Notes: generated from the letters alone by a model not told the origin. 64,000 nucleotides of DNA from Rhodobacterales bacterium (GCA_008107755.1 VIRH01000093.1:22477-86476); one strand, 5' to 3'. Positions 18,788 through 26,602 are shown, counted from the first letter of the stretch. Made by a program: numbers and translations.

Positions 18788-20476
18788 ATGTCCCCTGCAG
18801 CAGCGGAGACAGAGAATTCGCCCGAGACCCTTACGGATCGAACACAGTCAGCCGTTCAAACGCTTGACCGGATGCTGGATCTCGCAGCGCAGCGTGTCCG
18901 TGCCCTTGTCACGGAGGGAGATGGCATCTCCGCCACGGCAATGGAGCGTGAGCAAAGGGCAACCCACGGTCTCGCCTGGCTGGCGACCTATGTGGAAGCC
19001 CTGCGTCAGCTCGATGCCTATGCGCGCCGGCTGATCGACGAAGGACGTTACGGCAAGCTGGAAGAGCAGATCGTTCAGCTTGGTTTTGCGGAGTATCTCG
19101 CGCAGATCTTTGGCGGCATACCCATGAACCAGGGCGAAACGGTACGTCTCTCCGACCTCTCCATTTCCGCAAACGATGCGCTCACCTACCGCACCGAGGA
19201 CATCGAGACGCTGATGGAGACGGGCAACACGCCCGAAATCCGGGCAGAGATCACCCGTCTGGTGCGCGATCAGGCCGGCCACTCCACATTCGGCGACCCG
19301 GGTCTGGACGAGACCATGGAGCAGATCCGCAACGAGATGCGCCGCTTCGCCGAGGACACGGTCGTGCCCAACGCCCACGCCTGGCACCTGAAGAACGACT
19401 ATATCCCGCTGGAAGTAATCGATCAGATGTCGGAACTCGGCGTCTTCGGACTGACCATTCCGGAGGAATACGGCGGCCTCGGCCTCGGCAAGGAGGCGAT
19501 GTGCGTCGTCTCGGAGGAACTATCGCGAGCCTATATCGGCGTCGGCTCTCTCGGCACCCGCTCGGAAATCGCGGCAGAACTCATCCTGTGCGGCGGAACG
19601 GAAGACCAGAAGCAGCACTGGCTGCCTATGATCGCCTCAGGCGAAGTGCTGCCGACAGCCGTCTTCACAGAACCCAACACAGGCTCCGATCTGGCGTCGC
19701 TCAAAACACGGGCGGTGAAGGAAGGCGACGTCTGGAAGGTCTACGGCAACAAGACCTGGATCACGCACCCGGTCCGGGCCGATATCATGACCCTTCTCGC
19801 CCGCACGAACCCTGACGAACCGGGCTACCGGGGGCTGTCCATGTTCATCGCGGAGAAACCCCGCGGATCGGACGAGGATCCCTTTCCGGCGGAGGGCATG
19901 AGCGGAGGCGAGATCGAGGTACTCGGCTATCGGGGCATGAAGGAATACGAGATCGCCTTTGACGGCTTTGAGGTCAAGGATGAGAACCTTCTCGGTCATG
20001 TCGAGGGAGAAGGCTTCAAGCAGCTGATGCAGACGTTCGAAGGCGCCCGCATCCAGACGGCGGCACGCGCGCTTGGCGTTGCCCAGTCCGCACTGGACCT
20101 GGGACTGCGCTATGCGGAAGAGCGCGTGCAGTTCGGCAAGGCTCTGGTCAACTTCCCGCGCGTTTCCGACAAGCTGGCCATGATGACCACGGAGCTGATG
20201 ATCGCGCGGCAGCTGACCTATTTCTCCTCCTGGCAGAAGGATTCCGGCAAGCGCTGCGACCTGGAGGCGGGAATGGCCAAGTTGCTGGGAGCTCGGGTTG
20301 CCTGGGCAGCCGCGGACAATGCGCTGCAGATCCACGGAGGCAACGGATTTGCGCTGGAGTATGCAATTTCCCGCGTGCTATGCGACGCCCGTATCCTGAA
20401 CATCTTCGAGGGTGCGGCGGAAATCCAGGCCCAGGTCATTGCGCGCCGGCTGCTGGAGACGCGCGGCAACGCCTGA
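18788..20476 (+). CDS. mcd: (2S)-methylsuccinyl-CoA dehydrogenase
   Basis: A 562-residue acyl-CoA dehydrogenase with an N-terminal extension of about 150 residues before the usual core. This is the hallmark of Mcd, which oxidises (2S)-methylsuccinyl-CoA to mesaconyl-CoA in the ethylmalonyl-CoA pathway for C2 assimilation. Core signatures are TIPEEYGGLGLGKEAMCVVSE, AVFTEPNTGSDLASLKTRA, GNKTWITHPVRAD, and the C-terminal LQIHGGNGFALEYAISRV. ATG 18788 has a GGAG site; the open frame starts 30 bases earlier at a TTG I do not use. It is monocistronic here and converges on the mgtC-like gene with a 9-base gap. The other pathway genes are elsewhere. Confidence 0.93.
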   Translation: MSPAAAETENSPETLTDRTQSAVQTLDRMLDLAAQRVRALVTEGDGISATAMEREQRATHGLAWLATYVEALRQLDAYARRLIDEGRYGKLEEQIVQLGFAEYLAQIFGGIPMNQGETVRLSDLSISANDALTYRTEDIETLMETGNTPEIRAEITRLVRDQAGHSTFGDPGLDETMEQIRNEMRRFAEDTVVPNAHAWHLKNDYIPLEVIDQMSELGVFGLTIPEEYGGLGLGKEAMCVVSEELSRAYIGVGSLGTRSEIAAELILCGGTEDQKQHWLPMIASGEVLPTAVFTEPNTGSDLASLKTRAVKEGDVWKVYGNKTWITHPVRADIMTLLARTNPDEPGYRGLSMFIAEKPRGSDEDPFPAEGMSGGEIEVLGYRGMKEYEIAFDGFEVKDENLLGHVEGEGFKQLMQTFEGARIQTAARALGVAQSALDLGLRYAEERVQFGKALVNFPRVSDKLAMMTTELMIARQLTYFSSWQKDSGKRCDLEAGMAKLLGARVAWAAADNALQIHGGNGFALEYAISRVLCDARILNIFEGAAEIQAQVIARRLLETRGNA

Positions 20477-20485
20477 TGGGTCGGA

Positions 20486-20977
20486 TCAGTCCTGCTTGTC
20501 CTGACTATATCGTTCACCGACAGCACCGACGATGGCAAGGACCACCACCACCAGGACCGTCGCGATCACCGCAAGGCCGAGTTGCCCGGCACCGCACGCC
20601 ATGCCGACCGCACCGGCGAGCCACATCGACGCGCCTGTCGTCACGTTGCGGACGGTCCCGTTTCGCGAGAAGATCAGCCCAGCCGACAGGAAGGCAACGC
20701 CGGCCGTGACGGCTTCGACGAGCCTCAACGGATCTATTCGCTGCTCGTTCACATTACCGATCTGCAGTTCCGCCAGTTCCTGACTGATGAGAAGGAAGAG
20801 GCATGAGGCGAAGGCGATCAGCATGTGCGTTCGAAGGCCTGCATCCTTTCCCCGCCCCTCACGCTCGAAGCCGATGACACCGCCGAGCGTGATCGCCGCC
20901 ACCATCCGCAGCAGCACGATCGGGATCGGCAGTGAACCGATATGGAGACGGAATTCGGAAAGGATGAGATCCAGCAT
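20486..20977 (-). CDS. MgtC/SapB family membrane protein
   Basis: A 163-residue protein with four or five helices carrying the MgtC pattern: RMVAAITLGGVIGFEREGRGKDAGLRTH, then AVTAGVAFLSAGLIF. I start it at ATG 20975-20977 (MLDLILSEF), since the frame upstream lacks signal or family similarity. Relatives affect Mg2+ limitation growth and inhibit F-type ATPase in some pathogens; here its role is open. A GGAAC-N16-CGTT promoter lies 73 bases upstream on the same strand, so it is likely a general stress gene. A divergent stress gene starts at 21170. Confidence 0.88.
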   Translation of the reverse strand: MLDLILSEFRLHIGSLPIPIVLLRMVAAITLGGVIGFEREGRGKDAGLRTHMLIAFASCLFLLISQELAELQIGNVNEQRIDPLRLVEAVTAGVAFLSAGLIFSRNGTVRNVTTGASMWLAGAVGMACGAGQLGLAVIATVLVVVVLAIVGAVGERYSQDKQD

Positions 20978-21049
20978 GCAAAAGCCCGGTGGTTTGAAAA
21001 TTGATCGAGCGGCCGGCATTCCTCCGAATGCTCCGCTCCAGACAGGAAA

Positions 21050-21074
21050 AACGCACCGGTTGAGCGGAAGTTCC
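21050..21074 (-). promoter_or_regulatory. EcfG-type general stress promoter for the mgtC-like gene
   Basis: On the minus strand the sequence is GGAAC, 16 bases, CGTT. This matches the alphaproteobacterial EcfG (SigT) consensus GGAAC-N16/17-CGTT exactly. The -10-like element ends 73 bases upstream of the mgtC-like ATG. Confidence 0.75.
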
Positions 21075-21107
21075 TGAGGCCCGCGGCAACTCGTCCCAAA
21101 GAGGCGT

Positions 21108-21132
21108 GGAACAGATCATCTTCGTCGCCGTT
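21108..21132 (+). promoter_or_regulatory. EcfG-type general stress promoter for the host-attachment family gene
   Basis: GGAAC at 21108-21112, 16 bases, CGTT at 21129-21132, an exact consensus match. It ends 37 bases before the ATG at 21170 and is back to back with the minus-strand EcfG site at 21050-21074. Confidence 0.78.
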
Positions 21133-21169
21133 GTTATCAGGTAGAGCAAAGACATAAGGGAGACCTGAG

Positions 21170-21628
21170 ATGAACGGAACGCATCAGCTCAAGCACAATG
21201 GCTGGGTCGTCGTCGCAGACGGCTCTAAGGCGCTGTTCCTGCGCAACGAAGGGGACGAGAAGTTTCCCAATCTCGAAGTCTTCCGCAAGGAAGAGCAGGA
21301 GAACCCGCCGACTCATGAGCAGGGCACAGACAAGCCTGGTCGGTTCAATGACGGTCCGCAGGTTCATCGAAGCGCGGTGGCAGAGACGGACTGGCACCAG
21401 CTGGCGGAAGAGAATTTCGCGTCCGACCTTGCAGACATTCTCTACAAGCGCGCGCACAAGGGCGATTTCGACAAGATGATCCTGGTGGCCGCGCCGTCGG
21501 TCCTCGGACAGGTCCGCAAGCAGCTTCACAAGGAAGTCGCGGATCGCGTCGTCGCTGAAATCGACAAGGACCTGACCAACCATCCTGTCGACCAGATCGA
21601 AAAGCTGGTTCTGGGCGAGCCGAGCTGA
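21170..21628 (+). CDS. Host attachment family protein
   Basis: A 152-residue soluble protein of the "protein required for attachment to host cells" family (host_attach, PF10116). Seen features are WVVVADGSKALFLRNEGDEKFPNL at the start, the HRSAVAETDWHQLAEENFASDLA middle block, and LVAAPSVLGQVRKQLHKEVADRVVAEIDKDLT near the end. The fold is related to ribosome-rescue/eRF1-like domains. The name comes from an Agrobacterium-type study and does not prove attachment activity. It is preceded by an EcfG promoter and is 37 bases from exoD, so both probably belong to one stress transcript. Confidence 0.85.
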   Translation: MNGTHQLKHNGWVVVADGSKALFLRNEGDEKFPNLEVFRKEEQENPPTHEQGTDKPGRFNDGPQVHRSAVAETDWHQLAEENFASDLADILYKRAHKGDFDKMILVAAPSVLGQVRKQLHKEVADRVVAEIDKDLTNHPVDQIEKLVLGEPS

Positions 21629-21665
21629 GGACAGGCGTCAGACAACAGGAAAGCGGACGGAAATC

Positions 21666-22265
21666 TTGCAGCGTGTGAACGAGAGCCAGGACGACATCCA
21701 TTCGCTGGGTGAGGTCATCGACCGGACATGCGAAGTCGCCCGGCGAAAGGAAGTGTCCGTTGGGCACATTCTCGGAGCGTTCGGTCAGGCCGGATTTCCG
21801 CCGCTTCTGTTTGTCCCGGCGCTTGCCGTCGTGACGCCGCTCAGCGGCATTCCGGCCTTTTCGAGCCTCTGCGGCATCATGATCTTCCTGATTGCCGGGC
21901 AATGGATGATCGGACGCACCAGGGTCTGGATACCGCGCTGGCTCAGGACCCGGAGATTGAGCGGCGCCAGGCTGCGCGAAGCGATCGAGAAGGTACGTCC
22001 GGCTGCAGACTGGCTCGACCGACATTCCAGAAAGCGGCTTCGCTTCCTGTTTCATCGCCCATTACGATATCTGCTGCCGGTCACCTGCATGATGTTCGGC
22101 GCGATGATGCCACTGCTCGAATTCGTGCCGTTCTCATCGTCATTTCTGGGCGCTGCAGTTTGCCTGATAGCGTTTTCCCTGATCACCCGCGACGGACTTT
22201 ACGCCCTGATCGCACTTGTGCCCGTGGGCGGTGTCATCTGGATGGTAAGCTATCTCATCAGATAG
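21666..22265 (+). CDS. exoD: ExoD family protein
   Basis: A 199-residue membrane protein of the ExoD family (exopolysaccharide synthesis, ExoD; PF06055). It has GHILGAFGQAGFPPLLFVPALAVVTPLSGIP at the front and a final helix with GLYALIALVPVGGVIW. Despite its name it is not an exopolysaccharide enzyme; mutants of the rhizobial gene show alkali-sensitivity and symbiosis defects. The first start is a TTG (21666) with a GTG at 21675; the true start is uncertain. It is downstream of the host-attachment gene in the stress cluster. Confidence 0.82.
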   Translation: MQRVNESQDDIHSLGEVIDRTCEVARRKEVSVGHILGAFGQAGFPPLLFVPALAVVTPLSGIPAFSSLCGIMIFLIAGQWMIGRTRVWIPRWLRTRRLSGARLREAIEKVRPAADWLDRHSRKRLRFLFHRPLRYLLPVTCMMFGAMMPLLEFVPFSSSFLGAAVCLIAFSLITRDGLYALIALVPVGGVIWMVSYLIR

Positions 22266-22281
22266 ATCTGTGACCGCGCCC

Positions 22282-23316
22282 TCAGACAGCGAATGCCTGG
22301 ATGGCAATGGCGCCACCATAAATGGCCAGCAAACTGACGCTTTCGAAGCCGATCCCGCCCGGCCCGGATTTCTGGCGAACGATCAACCCGGTCAACAGAA
22401 CACCCGTCATCAGCACACCTGTCGCTAGCCAGAACAGGTCGTCACGACCGATGGCGTGGTAGAGTGAGCCCTCACCATAGGCCACGTCTGACAGTGTCAG
22501 GAACAGTGTGTCGAAGGTATTGCCACCGATAATGCCGCCGATCGCAAGCTGAAGGGCGCCCCTGTGAACAGCGGCAAGTGTCGTGACCAGTTCCGGGAGC
22601 GAGGTGACGACCGCCGTCATCAACGCGCCGATGAGCGACGCTGACAGGCTGTAGCGATCCGTCAGGACGCTGGCGACCTGAGCGATCGCCCAGCCCATCA
22701 GGCCCATCACCACCATCAACACCGTAAAGACCGTGAAGAGCCGGATGTTTCCTGCAAAATCCGAAGTCTCCTCCTCCGGCTCGTCGTGCTGGGTCTCATG
22801 CGTCCCCACAGGCTTCCACATCGGTTCTTCGCGCACCTTTTTGGATGCACGCACGCCAATCAAGTAGACCGCCACAAGAACGAGCGAGGCGGGATGAACG
22901 CCGAAGAATGCCGTCTCCGGAGCGGCATAGGCGAAGATCGGAATGCTGAGCAGAAGCACCAGAAGCGCGCATTGAAAGACGATCGCAAGGTCCGCCGCCG
23001 CGTGCTCCAGGTTCGCCTTTCGCCAGATGATATCCGCAAACGCCAGGAAAGCGGTCTGTGCCGCGATGCCGCCAACGGCATTCGAGAACGCCAGCGAAAC
23101 ACGGCCGTCCAGTGCGGCGGTCACCGAAACGACGGTCCCGGACAGCGACGTTGCCGCCCCCAAGAGGATGCCCCCCACCAGAGCCTCCCCCAGGCCCGTC
23201 CGGTCGGCAATCCGGTCCGCAAGGCCGGTCATCCGGATGCCACAGACCAGGATGACGAGCCCGGCAACTGCAAAAATCGCCAGAAGTCCCCAAAGTGGCA
23301 GTGATCCGAACAACAT
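22282..23316 (-). CDS. CaCA family sodium/calcium exchanger-like protein
   Basis: A 344-residue protein with two Na_Ca_ex repeats separated by a charged cytoplasmic loop (HETQHDEPEEE). The repeat motifs are present in modified form: GGILLGAATSLSGTVVSVTAALDG in repeat 1 and GALMTAVVTSLPELVTTLAAVHRG with GGNTFDTLFL in repeat 2. Repeat 1 lacks the acidic residue usual in the GNA..TSLPE motif. ATG 23314-23316 has an AAAAGGA site; the frame opens 51 bases further up. It likely moves Ca2+ or another divalent cation against Na+ or H+. It runs opposite to the stress genes around it and I found no EcfG site in front. Confidence 0.82.
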   Translation of the reverse strand: MLFGSLPLWGLLAIFAVAGLVILVCGIRMTGLADRIADRTGLGEALVGGILLGAATSLSGTVVSVTAALDGRVSLAFSNAVGGIAAQTAFLAFADIIWRKANLEHAAADLAIVFQCALLVLLLSIPIFAYAAPETAFFGVHPASLVLVAVYLIGVRASKKVREEPMWKPVGTHETQHDEPEEETSDFAGNIRLFTVFTVLMVVMGLMGWAIAQVASVLTDRYSLSASLIGALMTAVVTSLPELVTTLAAVHRGALQLAIGGIIGGNTFDTLFLTLSDVAYGEGSLYHAIGRDDLFWLATGVLMTGVLLTGLIVRQKSGPGGIGFESVSLLAIYGGAIAIQAFAV

Positions 23317-23410
23317 GAAATTTTCCTTTTGCCCCAGCGCCTTGCGAATAACTTGAGTGATTACCACCCGAATTTCCGGCAGTTTTCTGCGGTTCCCTCA
23401 CCCCAATCCG

Positions 23411-23435
23411 GGAACATGTCCGCCTGACGAGCGTT
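23411..23435 (+). promoter_or_regulatory. EcfG-type general stress promoter before the 54-residue ORF
   Basis: GGAAC at 23411-23415, 16 bases, CGTT at 23432-23435, an exact consensus match. It ends 63 bases upstream of the small ORF start. Confidence 0.72.
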
Positions 23436-23498
23436 AGCATCTCAAGAGAGCGCTGACGCCCTCGGAATGACATTGGCCACTCAACGAATGAGGCGGAA

Positions 23499-23663
23499 AT
23501 GATCTATCACGGGTTTCACTACGAACCGCGCAAGGCTCCTGCGATCGATGGTTCCGATGCCGGATACGTCTCCACACTGCGCCATTCGCGTCTTTTCATA
23601 GGGTTCGGGTTAAGCGGATTGATCCTCGCCCTGATCGCAGTGATTTTCCTGTTTATCTATTGA
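23499..23663 (+). CDS. Small membrane protein of unknown function (54 residues)
   Basis: A 54-residue ORF too short for standard callers. It opens MIYHGFHYEPRKAPA, has a basic stretch RHSR, then a single helix (LFIGFGLSGLILALIAVIFL) and ends FIY. The start is preceded by GAGGCGG at a fair distance. Support for it being real comes from the exact EcfG promoter upstream, a hydrophobic helix with a positive-inside flank, and the following hairpin. I recognise no family. If real it would be a stress-induced small inner-membrane protein. Confidence 0.55.
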   Translation: MIYHGFHYEPRKAPAIDGSDAGYVSTLRHSRLFIGFGLSGLILALIAVIFLFIY

Positions 23664-23672
23664 GGCCATGAA

Positions 23673-23713
23673 ATGACCCGACCCGGGGATTGTCGATCCT
23701 CGGGCCGGGTCAT
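23673..23713 (+). terminator. Hairpin after the 54-residue ORF
   Basis: Arms ATGACCCG and CGGGTCAT pair, continued by CCCG/CGGG and GGGA/TCCT after one mismatch. It starts 10 bases after the ORF stop. No U-run follows, so it may stabilise the 3' end or work with Rho. Confidence 0.4.
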
Positions 23714-23724
23714 GCATGTCGAAA

Positions 23725-23758
23725 ACCCGGCAACCGAGCGCCGCTCAGGTTGCCGGGT
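23725..23758 (-). terminator. Terminator of the glycine-zipper lipoprotein gene
   Basis: Perfect 11-bp stem ACCCGGCAACC with its complement plus an inner GAG/CTC pair. Read on the minus strand it is followed by TTTTC. It lies 6 bases past the stop of the minus-strand lipoprotein gene. Confidence 0.75.
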
Positions 23759-23764
23759 CAATCT

Positions 23765-24025
23765 TTAGCGGCAGTTCGCCACGTACTCGCGGCCATACTG
23801 GTCGCGGTAGACACATTTGCCTGGCTCGGTCGCACGGCCGACAAGCGCGCCAGCTGCAGCGCCCACCGCACCGCCAACCAGGGCACCTTGCGCGTTACCG
23901 GTCGCAGCGGCACCGATCGCGGCACCACCGGCGCCACCGACAACGGCGCCCCGCTGCGTATTGTTGCAGGCCGTGAGCCCCGTCAGACCGACGATAGCCG
24001 CCGCCACAAGTACTTTCTTCAGCAT
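23765..24025 (-). CDS. Glycine-zipper lipoprotein
   Basis: An 86-residue lipoprotein. ATG 24023-24025 has an AGGGA site and gives a signal ending in the lipobox GLTGLTAC, with Cys as the lipidated residue. The mature part holds glycine-zipper repeats (RGAVVGGAGGAAIGAAATG, ALVGGAVGAAAGALVG), then CVYRDQYGREYVANC, with two cysteines that could form a disulfide. Such proteins are Osm/17-kDa surface-antigen-like outer-membrane components. An upstream EcfG site with a 17-base spacer suggests stress control. Confidence 0.82.
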   Translation of the reverse strand: MLKKVLVAAAIVGLTGLTACNNTQRGAVVGGAGGAAIGAAATGNAQGALVGGAVGAAAGALVGRATEPGKCVYRDQYGREYVANCR

Positions 24026-24059
24026 CTCGTTCTCCCTGGGTTCAAATGCATGGGGGTAC

Positions 24060-24085
24060 AACGAAACCACCCTGACAAAAGTTCC
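24060..24085 (-). promoter_or_regulatory. EcfG-type general stress promoter for the glycine-zipper lipoprotein
   Basis: On the minus strand: GGAAC, 17 bases, CGTT. It ends 35 bases upstream of the lipoprotein ATG. Spacers of 16 and 17 are both accepted for this sigma factor. Confidence 0.68.
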
Positions 24086-24203
24086 AGCGGATTTTTTCGG
24101 ATGGTCATGGGCCCTGCTCCAGTTACTTCAAGCCTGCCATCGATCATCAGATCTGTCGGCAAGATCGCACGCTGACAAGGTTGAAAATCGGGCGCCTCGA
24201 TTC

Positions 24204-24228
24204 GGAACCGATGTTTGAGTCAGGCGTT
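24204..24228 (+). promoter_or_regulatory. EcfG-type general stress promoter for the PRC-barrel gene
   Basis: GGAAC at 24204-24208, 16 bases, CGTT at 24225-24228, an exact match. It lies 92 bases upstream of the GTG start at 24321. Confidence 0.74.
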
Positions 24229-24320
24229 TCCAGAGGGAACGGGTGCGAGAGAGCCTTCCCGGGCCTCCGCCTCAAAGACAATTCATTCGAACGGTCCCAG
24301 AGACCAAGGGAGGGCTCAAC

Positions 24321-24716
24321 GTGCTCCGCAAGATCTTGGCATCCATCGCTTTCGCCGCTGTCATGACAGCAGGCACCGCTTACGCGCAGGACAAGACTGT
24401 CGACCAGACGTCCGTCTCCGCTCAGGAGCTCATCGGCGTGAAAGTTGTCGACACGCAGAAGCAGGAAATCGGAGCAGTGTCGGATATCATCCTGGGGGCG
24501 GGCGAAGACAACGTTAAAGCCTTTATCGTCAACCTCACCGGCGAGGAAACCGGCAAAAAGCAGATGGCCTTCGCCGCGACTGGACTGGATATCTACAAGA
24601 ACCAGCAGGGTGAGTTGACGGTCTATTCCAACGTCACGCGCGAGATGCTGGAAGCCATGCCGGCCTACGACAAGGCATCCTTCACCAAAGACCCGGACAG
24701 CGTTCTGGTCAAGTAG
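24321..24716 (+). CDS. Secreted PRC-barrel domain protein
   Basis: A 131-residue protein starting at GTG 24321, which follows an AAGGGAGG site; the upstream open frame is not used. A signal peptide (LRKILASIAFAAVMTAGTAYA) is followed by a PRC-barrel of about 75 residues (VSAQELIGVKVVDTQKQEIGAVSDIILG). Secreted PRC-barrel proteins are frequent general-stress targets in Hyphomicrobiales; the molecular role is unknown. It has an EcfG promoter, and the downstream 82-residue gene could share the transcript. Confidence 0.85.
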   Translation: MLRKILASIAFAAVMTAGTAYAQDKTVDQTSVSAQELIGVKVVDTQKQEIGAVSDIILGAGEDNVKAFIVNLTGEETGKKQMAFAATGLDIYKNQQGELTVYSNVTREMLEAMPAYDKASFTKDPDSVLVK

Positions 24717-24816
24717 TCGGCGGGATGGCGCCTAAGGCAGAGGCCAAGCCCCCCACTCCATCGCTCCAAGACTTCACGTCGGCGACACGTCGACACCAGC
24801 TGCAGGAAAACAGACC

Positions 24817-25065
24817 ATGTCCAGCCACACAAGAGACAGGATCGCTGCTGTTCTGAAAGATGACAGCCGCAGCAAGCAGGACCGGATCGAAGAACTGCTG
24901 ACAATGCGTGAGGACGCTCGTGCCCTCCAGAGGGCAGGTACGGAAAGTCCCATGAATGAAGACGAGGACGAGTCGAACGGATTGCAGGACATCGACCGTG
25001 CTCTCGAAAAACTCGGCTACGACGAAGTCCCCGAAGCCGATGAAGACAGCGCCGCAACGCTTTGA
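24817..25065 (+). CDS. Conserved-looking hypothetical protein (82 residues)
   Basis: An acidic, fully soluble, probably helical protein (MSSHTRDRIAAVLKDDSRS, DRIEELLTMREDARALQ) with a C-terminal acidic run ending DEDSAATL. No family recognised. It follows the PRC-barrel gene by 100 bases and shows no clear ribosome site, but length, codon use and alternating amphipathic pattern are those of a real gene. A short stem-loop (25063-25081) overlaps its stop and may end its transcript. It might be co-regulated with its stress-gene neighbours; no EcfG site lies directly in front. Confidence 0.6.
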   Translation: MSSHTRDRIAAVLKDDSRSKQDRIEELLTMREDARALQRAGTESPMNEDEDESNGLQDIDRALEKLGYDEVPEADEDSAATL

Positions 25066-25102
25066 GCGAGCTTCTTGCTCAGGAGTTTCCGATTAAGACA
25101 CA

Positions 25103-25237
25103 CTGATCTGGTCCGGGCATCGTTACCTCCAAAATGGAACGACCCTCACGCCCATGAATGGACCAGACCAGGTGGGAGCCGTCACCTTAGAAGTGATGCT
25201 CCGAAAAAGGGCCGCGTGCGCTGCACGCGGCCTTTTT
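25103..25237 (+). ncRNA. Candidate structured small RNA with three stem-loops
   Basis: The 135 bases fold into three consecutive hairpins. (1) A 12-bp stem with one mismatch pairs 25103-25114 with 25160-25171 (CTGATCTGGTCC), enclosing GGGC/GCCC, TCGTT/AACGA and TCC/GGA pairs. (2) GGAGC (25175-25179) pairs with GCTCC (25198-25202), plus TCAC/GTGA inside. (3) A terminator stem GGCCGCGTGC/GCACGCGGCC at 25204-25237 has A5 in front and T5 after. No good ORF runs through. The ends are inferred from the folds, no clear promoter is visible, and I cannot match it to a named RNA family. Confidence 0.55.
25204..25237 (+). terminator. Strong Rho-independent terminator (small RNA 3' end)
   Basis: A 10-bp GC-rich stem with loop GCT, flanked by A5 and T5 so it can work in both directions. 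It follows the two upstream hairpins by one or two bases. Confidence 0.85.
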
Positions 25238-25383
25238 CGCATATCGGTCAATGACGTAGCCCGATCAACCTTCTGCCCTTACGCGGGAAGAAACCACGCG
25301 AGAGAATTGCGAAAGTCGCAAATTATTGAATTCGGCCCTGGCCGGACCTATTTAATGAGGGAACCAGATTGAGGGAGTTCTTC

Positions 25384-25758
25384 GTGGACAGAACATTTGA
25401 AGACCTCGGCTTTGATCCGGAAATTCTGGGCCCCGAAGACGAGCAAAAGAAATCGGTTCGCCAAAAGCTGATGGCGACCCTGAAGAAGGCTGCGCGACAG
25501 GTTCCTTTCATGGAAGACGTCGTCGCAGGCTATTATTGTGCCCTGGATCCGGCAACGCCGAAGAAGGTGCGCGGGACCGCGCTGGCGGCTCTCGCCTATT
25601 TCGTTCTTCCAATCGACGTGATCCCCGATTTCATTATCGGAATCGGTTTCGGTGACGATGCCACGATTCTTCTGGCAACGATCAGCATGATCCGCGCACA
25701 TCTGCGCCCGGACCACTACGAAGCCGCGCGCGAGGCGCTGAAGGACGGCGATCTGTAA
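25384..25758 (+). CDS. YkvA family protein (DUF1232)
   Basis: A 124-residue protein of the YkvA/DUF1232 family. The signature region is GTALAALAYFVLPIDVIPDFI followed by GFGDDATILLATISMI, a short hydrophobic hairpin with the PxDxxPDxI motif. I start it at GTG 25384, which has GAGGGAG 6-12 bases upstream; TTG 25369 is possible. The function is unknown; members are small membrane-associated proteins. It is close to the stress-gene cluster but I see no EcfG site. Confidence 0.85.
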   Translation: MDRTFEDLGFDPEILGPEDEQKKSVRQKLMATLKKAARQVPFMEDVVAGYYCALDPATPKKVRGTALAALAYFVLPIDVIPDFIIGIGFGDDATILLATISMIRAHLRPDHYEAAREALKDGDL

Positions 25759-25792
25759 CACGCCGGATGCCGCGAAAGGTCTCGCGGGCGCC

Positions 25793-26251
25793 TCAGTCGT
25801 GCGGTCCGCCGCTCGGCAGGTCGCCCGAAAGGCTTGTTCGCCAGCATCCGGATGTCCGGCCCGCAACCAGCCAGTAGACCGACCCTGCCAAAAAACCCGC
25901 CGCAAGTGCAATGACGCTGCCCGGACGCAGGCCTTGCGCCTGTTCGGCTTCTCCCAGGGTCCACATCAGGAATGCGATCCCCCCGCCGGCGGCCAGGAAA
26001 AAGATCAGGCTTCGCAGCCTTGCAATCTCCGCTATGGCGATCGCGATGGACGCGGGGACGAATGCACCTGCGCCGAGGACGCTTGCTCCCACGAGACCGG
26101 ATCCGATCATGGCCGCAAAGGCGACGGGATCATCGTTGGGGTAGGATGCCTGGAAGAACCCCCAGGAGAGGAAAAGTCCCGACACGATCAATCCGCAAAT
26201 GAACGCGACCACAATCCTGAGAAGCTGAAACACCAGTTTTCCGCCGTCCAA
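25793..26251 (-). CDS. Hypothetical membrane protein with four helices
   Basis: A 152-residue protein with about four hydrophobic segments (LLRIVVAFICGLIVSGLFLSWG, AAMIGSGLVGASVLGAGAFVP, SLIFFLAAGGGIAFLMW, SVIALAAGFLAGSVYWLVAG) and a short polar tail. No motif or family known to me. It is a single gene convergent with the ykvA-like gene (34-base gap). The start at 26249-26251 is the first ATG and fits a short cytoplasmic head. Confidence 0.65.
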   Translation of the reverse strand: MDGGKLVFQLLRIVVAFICGLIVSGLFLSWGFFQASYPNDDPVAFAAMIGSGLVGASVLGAGAFVPASIAIAIAEIARLRSLIFFLAAGGGIAFLMWTLGEAEQAQGLRPGSVIALAAGFLAGSVYWLVAGRTSGCWRTSLSGDLPSGGPHD

Positions 26252-26602
26252 ACCATTCCCTTCCCTGTTCGACTTTCACATGCGGGTTCCGCGGGGACCT
26301 GCGGTGCATGGGGCGCATGTCGCCCTCTTTGTGGAGCCGTGAAACGAGGATTGCAACTTTATGCTCGCCGACGGGTTATAGGATTATCGTCGGCGTGCCC
26401 ACCCGCTGTGGAACGTCAAATGCGACAGGAAGCCGCCAAAACCGCTGTTTTCGGTTGACTTTTTGCCGTTTTCGCAGGAGCTTATACACATGGCGTTAGG
26501 AAACGCGCAACGGCTGCCTTGGTACTTGTGTTCCGAGGGCGGTTGCGTTTGAACCGAGCCAAACCTTAGCGCCTAGTTGAAACCAAAGAGGAGATTGCGA
26601 CC
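26252..26602 (+). other. Leader/promoter region upstream of infC, no gene seen
   Basis: About 350 bases without a convincing ORF or RNA. A TTGACT-like element is at 26455-26460 and a TTATAC-like element near 26482-26487, but their spacing (about 21) is too long to call a standard promoter. The stretch likely holds the infC promoter and leader. Confidence 0.3.

Noticed and set aside
21170..21628. Reading the host-attachment family gene as a sign of phage or virulence
   Set aside because: The family name is historical. There is no phage gene nearby and its promoter points to general stress.
25135..25160. A sixth EcfG promoter at GGAAC 25137
   Set aside because: The expected CGTT at 16 or 17 bases is absent.
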